Shown: positions 43,827 through 51,026 of the stretch, in pieces
Position numbering within the stretch: position 1 is the stretch's first letter
How the letters are laid out: each line of letters opens with the position of its first letter
DNA from: Enterococcus pallens ATCC BAA-351
Lineage (GTDB): Bacteria; Bacillota; Bacilli; Lactobacillales; Enterococcaceae
Length of the DNA: 64,000 nucleotides
NCBI RefSeq assembly: GCF_000407485.1
Contig: NZ_ASWD01000006.1
Span: 1-64,000, forward strand
Reading direction: 5' to 3'
Program-made: the position numbers and the translations under genes
Notes under the pieces: model-generated
The model's database searches: none
Told to the model about the DNA's origin: nothing
Seen by the model: only the letters and a program-made list of their open reading frames with translations

Positions 43827-44796
43827 TTATAAGTTCGCCGAACCTTACAACGAACCATTTGAGCGTGTTATTCAATACAAACGAGGAATAGGTTATGATT
43901 ATGGCGACTGCTATGTTGGTTTTTATAGACGAATTGCAAAATTTCTCAGTCAGTTTAAACCAACGAAACCAATTATTACACAGGAAATGTATGAGAAATG
44001 GTGCGAACAAACTGACAATGAAGGAAAAGTCTACCATAACATGCGAATCAAAGTACTCTGTGATATTTGTCATATATTAACTGACATGGGTTATCCAAAT
44101 ATTTATATTGATCCATTTGAACCGAGATACCTGAAAAGCTCTTTTGTCCCTTACATTTTTACTCACGAGGAGATTATCCGTCTATTTGATAATCTAAAAA
44201 AGATCGTCAATCAAAAGGATTATTCAAATGATGCGTTTACCTTATTATTCATTTTGTACTACTCTTGTGGTCTGCGTCGCTCCGAAGGACTGCATTTACG
44301 GAAAAAACATTGTAAAGTGGATCAAGGGATTATTGAAATCATTGATTCTAAAAATCATATAAGTCGAATCATTCCATTATCTGATAGTGTGCATGCACAA
44401 TTACAAAGCTATATGACCTCTTACAGTTCCCACTTAGAACCTAACCAATTCATTTTTCATCACCCGAATTCTTATGACGAACATTATTCTATAGGGTCTC
44501 TATATCGTAGATATAGGAAACTACTAGTAGACTCTTACATTCCATATCGACAGGGCGGTAATTTACCTCGAATTCATGACTTACGTCATACGTTTGCCAT
44601 TCATGCGCTTGAAAAGGCAGAAAAAGAAGGAATTGATCTTTATGCCGCACTTCCTTTATTGTCTGTTTATTTAGGACATGAACACCTGACTCAAACTGAA
44701 AACTATTTACGACTAACCGTTCAGCAACATAAAAATGTGAGCACAAAAGTGAAAAAGTATATCGGTAACTTGTTCTATCAAGGAGAGGAAGATTGA
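43813..44796 (+). CDS. RIT tyrosine recombinase B
   Basis: A 327-aa tyrosine recombinase, second of the trio. Catalytic residues: Arg in SCGLRRSEGLHL, the box RIHDLRHTFAIHAL, His in LGHEHLTQT and Tyr in TENYLRL; the beta-hairpin Lys is probably in IDSKNHISRIIPL. Its GGAGG ribosome site is inside the end of recombinase A, so translation is coupled. It ends 1 nt before the third gene's ATG. Confidence 0.88.
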   Translation: MSFYNYKFAEPYNEPFERVIQYKRGIGYDYGDCYVGFYRRIAKFLSQFKPTKPIITQEMYEKWCEQTDNEGKVYHNMRIKVLCDICHILTDMGYPNIYIDPFEPRYLKSSFVPYIFTHEEIIRLFDNLKKIVNQKDYSNDAFTLLFILYYSCGLRRSEGLHLRKKHCKVDQGIIEIIDSKNHISRIIPLSDSVHAQLQSYMTSYSSHLEPNQFIFHHPNSYDEHYSIGSLYRRYRKLLVDSYIPYRQGGNLPRIHDLRHTFAIHALEKAEKEGIDLYAALPLLSVYLGHEHLTQTENYLRLTVQQHKNVSTKVKKYIGNLFYQGEED

Positions 44797-44797
44797 C

Positions 44798-45802
44798 ATG
44801 CATGGCTTTTCATTTTATGTGATGAATTATTTTTCAAGTTATTTAACTAAATTCTTAGGTTGCTCAAAAAAGACTATTGAATCTTATCGAGACACTTTCG
44901 TGCTCTTTTTTGACTATTTAGCAACGCACGAAAGAATTACTTCTGACAACATAAAGCTAGAAGATTTTAATGAAGCAATCGTTGAAAGGTTCCTCAACTA
45001 TTTAGAAGAAAATCGTGGAAATAGTATCAATACAAGAAATCAACGCTTAGGTTGCTTAAAAAGTTTTGCGAATTATTTAAAACGAAAAGAGTTTGCCTTT
45101 TTGAGTCAATGGGAAAGAATAACAGACATTCCTAGCAAAAAAAAGATCACTCAACAAATAGCATATTTAACAATAAAAGAGTTAAAAATACTTTTATCTA
45201 TGCCTGATAATACTACTAAAAAGGGGCGCAGAGAAAAGGCGTTATTATCCTTTATGTATGATACAGGCTGTCGCGTTCAAGAGATAATTGAGACCCAAAT
45301 ATGTAATATTCGCTTTTCTTCGCCACCTTCAGTGGAGGTTCTTGGAAAAGGCGCTAAATATCGTCAAATACCTTTTTCATTAGAAGTCCGTGACTTACTG
45401 AGGGAATACCTTAAAGATCAAAATCTGAATATTTCTTCAGAACAATACGTCTTTCGAAATAATGTAAATAAGAAATTGACCCGAGCAGGCGTCCAGTATA
45501 TATTGGATAAAAATATCCAAAAAGCTCGACAGGAGAATCCACACTTATTTCTCAAAAAAATTTCCAACCATAGTTTGAGGCATAGTAAAGCCATGCATTT
45601 GTTGGAAGCTGGGGTTAATTTGATTTATATCCGAGATTTATTAGGACATGCCTCAGTGAATACGACAGAAATTTATGCAAGGGTAAACCCAGAAATAAAG
45701 CGAAGGATATTGGAAAAAAACTATTCAGAAGTTCATTCTGATACAAAGTATACGGACGAAAAAAAATCAGAATTGGTTGAATGGTTGAAAACTTCACTTT
45801 AG
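44798..45802 (+). CDS. RIT tyrosine recombinase C
   Basis: A 334-aa tyrosine recombinase, third of the trio. N-terminal core-binding domain (KTIESYRDTFVLFFDYL, INTRNQRLGCLKSFANYLKR). Catalytic residues: Arg in DTGCRVQEIIETQ, Lys in VLGKGAKYRQIP, box SNHSLRHSKAMHLLEAG, His in LGHASVNTT and Tyr in TEIYARV. AAGGAGAGG precedes the ATG. Its stop codon is next to the inner right-end motif AGTTATGTAAAG. All three recombinases look intact, so the element may still be active. Confidence 0.88.
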   Translation: MHGFSFYVMNYFSSYLTKFLGCSKKTIESYRDTFVLFFDYLATHERITSDNIKLEDFNEAIVERFLNYLEENRGNSINTRNQRLGCLKSFANYLKRKEFAFLSQWERITDIPSKKKITQQIAYLTIKELKILLSMPDNTTKKGRREKALLSFMYDTGCRVQEIIETQICNIRFSSPPSVEVLGKGAKYRQIPFSLEVRDLLREYLKDQNLNISSEQYVFRNNVNKKLTRAGVQYILDKNIQKARQENPHLFLKKISNHSLRHSKAMHLLEAGVNLIYIRDLLGHASVNTTEIYARVNPEIKRRILEKNYSEVHSDTKYTDEKKSELVEWLKTSL

Positions 45803-45857
45803 TTATGTAAAGTAAAGAGCATCACGATAGTTGATCTACGGGCACTATTTTGATGTT

Positions 45858-45886
45858 CTTTACATAACTATTTACTTTTCATAACA
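45858..45886 (-). repeat. RIT right inverted repeat
   Basis: 29 bp, reverse complement of 42463-42491. A further copy of the GTTATGTAAAG motif sits 45 bp inside at 45802-45812. The repeat abuts the Rpn target sequence directly. Confidence 0.85.
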
Positions 45887-46127
45887 TTTCGATGGTTACC
45901 TGGCTGCCATCTTCAGCCACCGCCAATACATCCACTTCGGTCCGCATAATTTTCATCGTGTCATGAGTCTTCTTGTAACTGTCAATGTGGTAAGTTTCTC
46001 GGGGTGTCAGTGTTTTGAATTCCTTGCCCAGCATATCCTTAACAAAAGCCTTTAGGATAATACCAGAATCTTTTGACGTAAGCATTTTGCGGAAAAGTAG
46101 ATCGTTCGTAGGTGTATATTTTTGCAT
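45885..46127 (-). pseudogene. Rpn/PD-(D/E)XK nuclease-transposase family, 5' part of the split gene
   Basis: The N-terminal 81 codons of the interrupted gene. It starts MQKYTPTNDLLFRKMLTSKD, the typical Rpn N-terminus, and runs to RTEVDVLAVAEDGSQVTIEM. The catalytic Asp (VDV) and Glu (IEM) are in this part, while the Gln of E-x-Q is in the 3' part, so the element sits exactly within the active-site motif. I take the ATG at 46127, 8 nt after AAAGGA. An open frame continues a few codons into the element before a stop at 45879. Confidence 0.85.
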
Positions 46128-46443
46128 GTGTTCCATCCTTTCGCTGATCGCGAAAGAGTCACCTTAAGTATAGCACGGTGAGTTTTTGCGATCAAAATCA
46201 TTAGATTTTTTTGAACGGTTCTTAGCGAACTGCTCATGAAAAGATACGCAAAAGAAGGGAAAAAATTTTTTTCTTACTGTCTTTTTCAATAATTGTCTAA
46301 AAAAGATGGAATACTCTGGATTATTCGTTTCATTTCGAAGGATTGTAGTTATTTTTTGTTCAGTATTCATGTTTCTTCTACTTGCTTTATTCAAGATAAA
46401 CATTGATTTGTCAAGGCTCAACGTTCTTTTCCAGTTAAATCTG

Positions 46444-46533
46444 CAATGTTCAATGGACCCCTAGAATATTCAATAAGGTAAATTTTACTATACGATTAAA
46501 TCAAGGTTTTTCTGAAAAGACCATTGAACATTG
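46444..46533. other. 13-bp inverted repeat around a possible promoter
   Basis: CAATGTTCAATGG (46444-46456) and CCATTGAACATTG (46521-46533) are exact inverted repeats 64 nt apart. Between them lies an AT-rich stretch with a TATACGAT-like -10. It is just upstream of the DUF1659-DUF2922 gene group. It could be a paired operator. The rest of 46137-46620 holds nothing I can call. Confidence 0.45.
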
Positions 46534-46634
46534 TGGGGGGTTCATTGAAGATTGGCATTTTGTTCTTTAATTTCTTTGGTTTATTGTTTAGTCACCGGCC
46601 GGAACAAAAAAATATTTCACAGGAGGAACACAAA

Positions 46635-46841
46635 TTGATCCAACAGTTAGGCACAAAATTACAAATACAAATCGAACAAGCAGGCAAAGACAAACAAAAG
46701 AAAGTGAACTTCAGCAACATCATTACTAACCCAGCAGAAGCCGACATTACTAAATTAGGTGAAGTCATGGCTGACTTAGCCGGAGACGAAAGCAGCCTAG
46801 ACAGCGTGATCGTTACTAACCAAACTCGCGTTACCAAATAA
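46635..46841 (+). CDS. DUF1659-like small protein, 68 aa
   Basis: I start at the TTG at 46635, which has AGGAGG 8 nt upstream; the longer open frame adds residues that include the ribosome site. The protein (LGTKLQIQIEQAGKDKQKKV, NFSNIITNPAEADITKLGEV, DSVIVTNQTRVTK) has the size and pattern of DUF1659 proteins, which sit next to DUF2922 genes in many Firmicutes. It is the first gene of a compact plus-strand group. The function is unknown for the whole family. Confidence 0.7.
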   Translation: MIQQLGTKLQIQIEQAGKDKQKKVNFSNIITNPAEADITKLGEVMADLAGDESSLDSVIVTNQTRVTK

Positions 46842-46860
46842 TCAAAGGAGGAAACCACCA

Positions 46861-47244
46861 ATGACTGAACATCCTTTCACTCAATATCATCTGTTTCATT
46901 TAAAAAGAAAAACACTTGAAAAACAAATCACCCATTACTACCAGGAAACCCGTGATAGCTCTGTAACGATCCAACTATTGTTAGTTATGAAAGTTCGCCA
47001 TATGCTAGGCGAAACCGATTTTGAATTGTTCCTGCAGGACTTGGTGAAGCATCTATTCGCCAACAACAAAATCACTCGTGCGCTGCGCCGTTACTTCTAT
47101 TTCTTTAGGGAATATTTCAATGACAGAGAGTGGAAGATCCTGTCATATCGGTGTTTTCCACCTGAACATGTCACTACTGAATTACTGTCCGTCGTCCCGT
47201 CAACTGTTATAACACCTGAAATTACTACACTAGAAAGTTCCTGA
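46861..47244 (+). CDS. hypothetical protein, 127 aa, in the DUF1659/DUF2922 group
   Basis: The family is not recognised. The protein is basic in its first half and strongly helical (HLFHLKRKTLEKQITHYYQE, LLLVMKVRHMLGETDFELFL, ITRALRRYFYFFREYF). No signal peptide, membrane span or metal motif is visible. AAAGGAGG lies 9 nt upstream of the ATG. It sits 19 nt after the DUF1659-like gene and 26 nt before the DUF2922-like gene, so the three are probably co-transcribed. Confidence 0.72.
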   Translation: MTEHPFTQYHLFHLKRKTLEKQITHYYQETRDSSVTIQLLLVMKVRHMLGETDFELFLQDLVKHLFANNKITRALRRYFYFFREYFNDREWKILSYRCFPPEHVTTELLSVVPSTVITPEITTLESS

Positions 47245-47270
47245 GAGAACGAATAAAGGAGAGAAAAATT

Positions 47271-47987
47271 ATGTTAAAACTAGCAGCCGTATTTGAAAAC
47301 GCCGCAGGAAAGAACCACAGCTGGAGCTTTAATGATCCAGATCCAAACAAAAGCCCAGAGGATATCAAGTCAGCCTTGGATGCTATGACCACGATACACT
47401 TATTTGAGAAGGATGGTATCCGTCAATTTTGCAAAGTCGTTTCAGCGAAATTCGTAGAAACTATTGAAACACCGCTTTTTGATCTATCGAAACCAACACC
47501 AGAAGCTTATGTCGCTGATCCCAACAATATCTTTGCGGCACATATTGTTTCTGAAGATGCACCCCAAGTCTCTAAAATGCCGGAAAGACCAGTAGTAGAA
47601 GTATCAAAACAGGAGGAAGTTGTAACAGAAGAAGTTGCAGTTAAGAAAGAAGAAATTGTACCAACAACAGTTAAATCAGCTGTTCCAGCAACAGAAACAA
47701 TGAACTCTATCGAAAAGAAACCTATGGTAGCTCCATCTTCCTTGAAAGCTCCTCTAGCAAATTCTGAATCGTTAGCAGCTGTTGTTGAGCAAGCCAAAAA
47801 TAGTTCTATTATTCCAAGCACATCCGCTCAACAATTAGAAGCTGTAGCAGCTGAGTCTGAGTCGTCGAAATCGGATAGCCTTCCCCTTCAGAAGCCAATT
47901 AGTTCAAGGAAGGCCCAGGTAGATCGGGTCCGAGCCTATCACGAAGCCAACAAGAAGAAGAAAAAGGGTAAAAAGAAAAAACGCTAG
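47271..47987 (+). CDS. DUF2922-like protein with a long low-complexity, Lys-rich tail, 238 aa
   Basis: Residues 1-75 (LKLAAVFENAAGKNHSWSFN, DPDPNKSPEDIKSALDAMTT, FCKVVSAKFVETIETP) fit DUF2922, normally a stand-alone protein of about 70 residues. Here it is followed by a disordered middle rich in Val, Glu, Ser and Ala (residues 85-210) and a very basic end (HEANKKKKKGKKKKR). The tail suggests nucleic-acid, membrane or partner binding. AAAGGAG precedes the ATG. The fusion is unusual for this family as I know it; the role is unknown. Confidence 0.75.
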   Translation: MLKLAAVFENAAGKNHSWSFNDPDPNKSPEDIKSALDAMTTIHLFEKDGIRQFCKVVSAKFVETIETPLFDLSKPTPEAYVADPNNIFAAHIVSEDAPQVSKMPERPVVEVSKQEEVVTEEVAVKKEEIVPTTVKSAVPATETMNSIEKKPMVAPSSLKAPLANSESLAAVVEQAKNSSIIPSTSAQQLEAVAAESESSKSDSLPLQKPISSRKAQVDRVRAYHEANKKKKKGKKKKR

Positions 47988-48018
47988 CTTGATTTCCCCC
48001 CCTGTCCTTGTGGTACGT

Positions 48019-48031
48019 AAAGGAGGTGATG
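48019..48031 (+). promoter_or_regulatory. extended Shine-Dalgarno element upstream of the toxin-like gene
   Basis: AAAGGAGGTGAT is fully complementary to the end of 16S rRNA, 12 bases in a row. The nearest start codons open only a very short frame (ATG CTG ACT TAG at 48030) or, further on, an in-frame run ending VVAELLRKE at 48079. It lies about 95 nt upstream of the toxin-like ORF. Such strong ribosome sites, often sequestered, are typical of type I toxin mRNAs. Confidence 0.5.
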
Positions 48032-48116
48032 CTGACTTAGCAGTGTTTATGGTGGTGGCTGAGCTTCTCAGAAAGGAGTGATGCTTTATGTTCATCCTAG
48101 GAAAGGAATATCCGCC

Positions 48117-48197
48117 ATGACTGTGTATCAGGCGTTGACATTGGCAATTGCCTTTGCCACCTTGATCATCACCATTGATCGACACCATAAGAAATAA
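48117..48197 (+). CDS. putative holin-like/type I toxin small membrane protein, 26 aa
   Basis: The 26-aa product reads MTVYQALTLAIAFATLIITI then DRHHKK: one membrane helix and a short basic end. This is the pattern of the holin-like toxin (TxpA/BsrG-like) family of small Firmicutes peptides, in which MxVYEALxLMIxFxxLI is typical. AGGAAAGGA lies 8 nt upstream of the ATG. Structured RNA follows at 48201-48271. No antisense RNA promoter was identified with confidence, so the toxin-antitoxin assignment rests on peptide similarity and context. Confidence 0.75.
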   Translation: MTVYQALTLAIAFATLIITIDRHHKK

Positions 48198-48200
48198 GCT

Positions 48201-48271
48201 CTACTCACAGTCACCGTCTTAAACGGTGCTTCATTGAGGTGTTATGCGCGCAGCACCTCTGCTTTGAGTAG
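48201..48271. other. structured RNA element 3' of the toxin-like gene
   Basis: A closing stem CTACTCA (48201-48207) with TGAGTAG (48265-48271) encloses two hairpins, CACCG/CGGTG (48212-48228) and GAGGTG/CACCTC (48236-48259). This three-way arrangement fits a stable mRNA 3' end or the antisense partner of a type I system. The remaining sequence to 48636 holds no gene I can support. Confidence 0.55.
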
Positions 48272-48636
48272 AAGGGGGCTACATAATTGATGGTGGTATT
48301 TATCTTTTCTGACCGGCGATCTTTGATAATAGAATAACTGAGTGTTAATTTCTTATAGCAGGTGGCTTTAATTGCGCTTTTTGGGGTCGCTTGTGCAGGT
48401 TGATTTCTAACTATTTTTAGCTTTATTTTCTTAGTAAAAATTGACTGTGTTGTGTTTATCCTCGACGTTGATTCGCGGAAAATGCTATTGCGGGAGTGTA
48501 AACAGAGCATGCACTAACATGCCCTTCATGCTAACTTGAACACTGTTTCAAGAATGGCACCTATATTTTCAATTACTTAACCGTACATACAGCTAGATGG
48601 TTACTTTCTTTTGTCTTTTCGTTCTACCAACAAAAT

Positions 48637-48698
48637 AAACTTCAGAATTTTTTGTCTGCTTATCATTATTTGATAAACACCGCAAAATTCTGAAGTTT
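48637..48698. terminator. terminator of the aco operon
   Basis: AAACTTCAGAATTTT pairs with AAAATTCTGAAGTTT, and an inner TTATCA/TGATAA stem is possible. It lies directly 3' of the dihydrolipoyl dehydrogenase gene. Confidence 0.8.
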
Positions 48699-48704
48699 AT
48701 GGGC

Positions 48705-50087
48705 TTAGTTTGGAATGTGAATGGCTCGTTGATCTGCAGCTAAGGCAGCTTCCCGGACTACTTCGCTGAGGGTTGGATGTGGATGGATTGTTGTCAGAAT
48801 ATCATCGACGGTTCCGCCTTTTTGCAATACGACTGCTGTTTCGGTAATCAAATCGGTTGCTCGTTCACAGAGTAAATGAACACCCAGCAGTTTTTGAGTT
48901 TGCTCTTCGACTAGAACCTTGGCGAAGCCATAGGTTTTGTCCATTGCCAGAGCTTTTCCGCTAGCTTTTAACGGGAACTTGCCAACGCGGTAGGCAAGGC
49001 CTTTTTGTGCTGCTCGTTCTTCCGTCAAACCAACACCGGCGAATTCTGGATCGGAGTAAACACAGCCTGGAGTAGCTTCACCCCTGAATTGTTCTGATGC
49101 TCCTAGTGCGTTTTCCACGGCACATTCTCCTTGAGCCGAAGCATAATGAGCTAACATGATCTGTCCAGTACAATCCCCAATTGCGTATACATTTGCTACA
49201 TTGGTTTGAAGGTATTCATTCACCAGAATTCGTTGCCCCTCGGTTTGAATACTGGTATTTTCAAGTCCTAAGCCTTCAATATAGCTTCTGCGACCAACTG
49301 CTACTAACAGCTGATCTGCCTGAATCGTTTCTTCGCCTAAAGAAAGCTCGACCTGCTTTTCATCACCGGCAACTGCTTCGACTCGTTGGCCTAATAGGAA
49401 ACGAATGCCTGTCTTCGCTAATTTCTTTCTAAGCAGTCCAGCTAGTTCTTGATCCATCGAAGGCAAAATTTCTGGCTGTTCTTCTACAATGGTCACTTCT
49501 ACACCAAAGCTATTAAAAATAGAAGCAAATTCGATCCCAATTACGCCACCGCCAATGACGGTTAATGATTCGGGCAAGGTTTCTAAAGCTAGAGCTTTGC
49601 TGGAATCCAACCAATTGGTGTAGGTATCTAATCCCTTAATTGGTGGAATAAACGGCTGCGAACCGGTAGCAATCACAATCCGATCTGGCTGCAGCTGAAT
49701 TTTTTCACCATCTGCGGCAGTCACTTCTAAGGTTTGATCATCTACAAAAGCGGCAGTACCTGGCAAGATTTCAATTTGATTGGTTTTCATCAAGCCTTGT
49801 ACACCTTTAACCAGCTGCTTGACTACCCGGTCCTTGCGCTTCATTACGGCTGCCCAATCAAAACCTTGTGCCTCAGCTTGAACACCGAATTTTTTGGCTT
49901 GCTTCACCTGCTCTAAGGCTTCAGCTGATTGCAGTAATGCCTTAGTCGGGATACAGCCTACATTTAGACACGTTCCGCCAAGTTGATTTTTTTCAATCAG
50001 GGTGACTTTGGCTCCTAATTGAGCGGCTCGGATCGCGGCTACATATCCGCCGGGACCTCCGCCGATAATCGCTACAGTTTTACTCAC
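48705..50087 (-). CDS. dihydrolipoyl dehydrogenase (E3)
   Basis: A 460-aa flavoprotein that re-oxidises the dihydrolipoyl group of E2 with NAD+. Motifs: FAD site GGGPGGYVAAIRAAQLGAKV, redox disulfide GGTCLNVGCIPTKALL, NAD site GGGVIGIEFASIFNSFG, second FAD stretch VYAIGDCTGQIMLAHYA, and C-terminal HPHPTLSEVVREA with the catalytic His-Glu. It is the last gene of the aco-type operon, 12 nt after the E2 catalytic gene. The lipoyl domain is on a separate protein here, so this E3 must work with a free lipoyl protein. Confidence 0.95.
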   Translation of the reverse strand: MSKTVAIIGGGPGGYVAAIRAAQLGAKVTLIEKNQLGGTCLNVGCIPTKALLQSAEALEQVKQAKKFGVQAEAQGFDWAAVMKRKDRVVKQLVKGVQGLMKTNQIEILPGTAAFVDDQTLEVTAADGEKIQLQPDRIVIATGSQPFIPPIKGLDTYTNWLDSSKALALETLPESLTVIGGGVIGIEFASIFNSFGVEVTIVEEQPEILPSMDQELAGLLRKKLAKTGIRFLLGQRVEAVAGDEKQVELSLGEETIQADQLLVAVGRRSYIEGLGLENTSIQTEGQRILVNEYLQTNVANVYAIGDCTGQIMLAHYASAQGECAVENALGASEQFRGEATPGCVYSDPEFAGVGLTEERAAQKGLAYRVGKFPLKASGKALAMDKTYGFAKVLVEEQTQKLLGVHLLCERATDLITETAVVLQKGGTVDDILTTIHPHPTLSEVVREAALAADQRAIHIPN

Positions 50088-50099
50088 TGACTGACCTCC

Positions 50100-50777
50100 C
50101 TATTCTTTTGGCAACTGTTCGTTGGGATTTTCTAAGATTTCAGCTAAACGGGTTAAGAAGCGAGCGCCAGTTGCCCCATCAGCTACACGATGATCCAAGG
50201 TTAAAACTGGCTGCAGCACCGAAGCCACGATTAGCTGATCATTTTCATCTACATAAGGTTTTTTAGCTATTTTTCCGATGGCTAAAATGCCTAATTCGGG
50301 CGTATTGACAATCGAAGAAAATGTTTCGATATTGAACATGCCAAGATTACTAATCGTGAAGGTTCCGCCAGTCAGCTCTTCCATTGAGAATTTGCCCGTT
50401 TTGCTTTGTTCCTTGATTTGATTCAAATCATTTTGGATGTCTACCAATGACTTGGTATCCACCTGGTTGATCACGGGAACTAGCAAGCCTCGTTTGGTAT
50501 CGCTGGCAATACCGACGTTGACTTCCGCTACACTTTCCACTAAACCATCCACAAAACGTTGATTGATTTCTGGAAACTCGGTCAGGGCAATTGCAACTGC
50601 TTTAGCAATGATCGCTGTAAAAGATACCTTTGTCGTTAAACCCTTACGATAGGCGATCAGCTGATCACAGCGGACCGTAGTACTCAGCTGAAACTGAGGG
50701 ACATCGGTCCAGCTGCGAATCATTTGCTTAGCCATGGCTTTTTTTAAACCAGTCAGCTTCTTTCCTTCACTACTCAT
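50100..50777 (-). CDS. E2 acyltransferase catalytic domain, separate protein
   Basis: A 225-aa 2-oxoacid dehydrogenase acyltransferase core. It starts MSSEGKKLTGLKKAMAKQMI, has QLSTTVRCDQLIAY and GIASDTKRGLLVPVI, and ends with the active-site segment VLTLDHRVADGATGARFL (DHRxxDG). There is no lipoyl domain and no peripheral subunit-binding domain. The ATG at 50777 overlaps the stop of the lipoyl gene (ATGAGTAG), a natural coupling. The open frame upstream of the ATG is just a shadow of the lipoyl gene. Confidence 0.88.
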   Translation of the reverse strand: MSSEGKKLTGLKKAMAKQMIRSWTDVPQFQLSTTVRCDQLIAYRKGLTTKVSFTAIIAKAVAIALTEFPEINQRFVDGLVESVAEVNVGIASDTKRGLLVPVINQVDTKSLVDIQNDLNQIKEQSKTGKFSMEELTGGTFTISNLGMFNIETFSSIVNTPELGILAIGKIAKKPYVDENDQLIVASVLQPVLTLDHRVADGATGARFLTRLAEILENPNEQLPKE

Positions 50778-51012
50778 CGACTTCAATCCACGCAATCGTT
50801 TCACCGATATCGACCGTTTCGTCTTCTTCCTCGACAATTTCCACTAAGGTGCCATCAACGGCTGATTCCACATCGGTTGTCGCTTTATCGGTTTCGATTT
50901 CTAACAAGACTTCGCCTTTTTTTACCGGATCACCGACTTTTTTGTACCAAGTAAGAATCGTTCCTTCATCCATATCTAAGCCAATTTTTGGCATAATAAC
51001 TTCTTTTTTCAT
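50770..51012 (-). CDS. free-standing lipoyl-domain protein of the aco-type complex
   Basis: An 80-aa single lipoyl domain. It reads KKEVIMPKIGLDMDEGTILT near the start and has the lipoylation site EIETDKATTDVESAVDG with the modified Lys in TDKAT. In ordinary E2 proteins this domain is fused to the catalytic core through a linker and an E1/E3-binding domain; here both are missing. It lies 14 nt after the E1beta gene and overlaps the catalytic gene by 8 nt. Confidence 0.9.
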   Translation of the reverse strand: MKKEVIMPKIGLDMDEGTILTWYKKVGDPVKKGEVLLEIETDKATTDVESAVDGTLVEIVEEEDETVDIGETIAWIEVDE

Positions 51013-51026
51013 CGACAGTCTCTCCT

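Larger units (their letters stand above)
42436..45887 (+). mobile_element. RIT (recombinase-in-trio) element, 3452 bp, inserted in an Rpn gene
   Basis: The element holds three consecutive tyrosine recombinase genes on one strand and nothing else. Inverted repeats of 29 bp lie at 42463-42491 and 45858-45886. The host Rpn reading frame continues across it once it is removed: left flank ends GTACCTGCAT and right flank begins at the T after CAT, with a 3-bp CAT at both junctions. The right repeat touches the target directly, whereas the left has 27 extra bases between target and repeat. Boundaries may shift by 3 bp because of the shared CAT. Confidence 0.85.

Noticed and set aside
42603-45802. 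Tn554-type TnpABC transposon
   Set aside because: Tn554 has two recombinases of 361 and 630 aa and a small unrelated TnpC; here there are three tyrosine recombinases of 407, 327 and 334 aa, which fits RIT elements.
46164-46421. 85-aa minus-strand open frame upstream of the Rpn gene
   Set aside because: It has no ribosome site and overlaps AT-rich non-coding sequence; the sequence resembles no family.
48211-48510. 99-aa minus-strand open frame 3' of the toxin-like gene
   Set aside because: It covers the structured RNA element, lacks a ribosome site and has an atypical composition rich in Thr, Lys and Cys.
50100-51012. Frameshift splitting a normal E2
   Set aside because: The linker and subunit-binding domain are absent, both parts have proper starts, and the ATGAGTAG overlap is a standard coupling signal.
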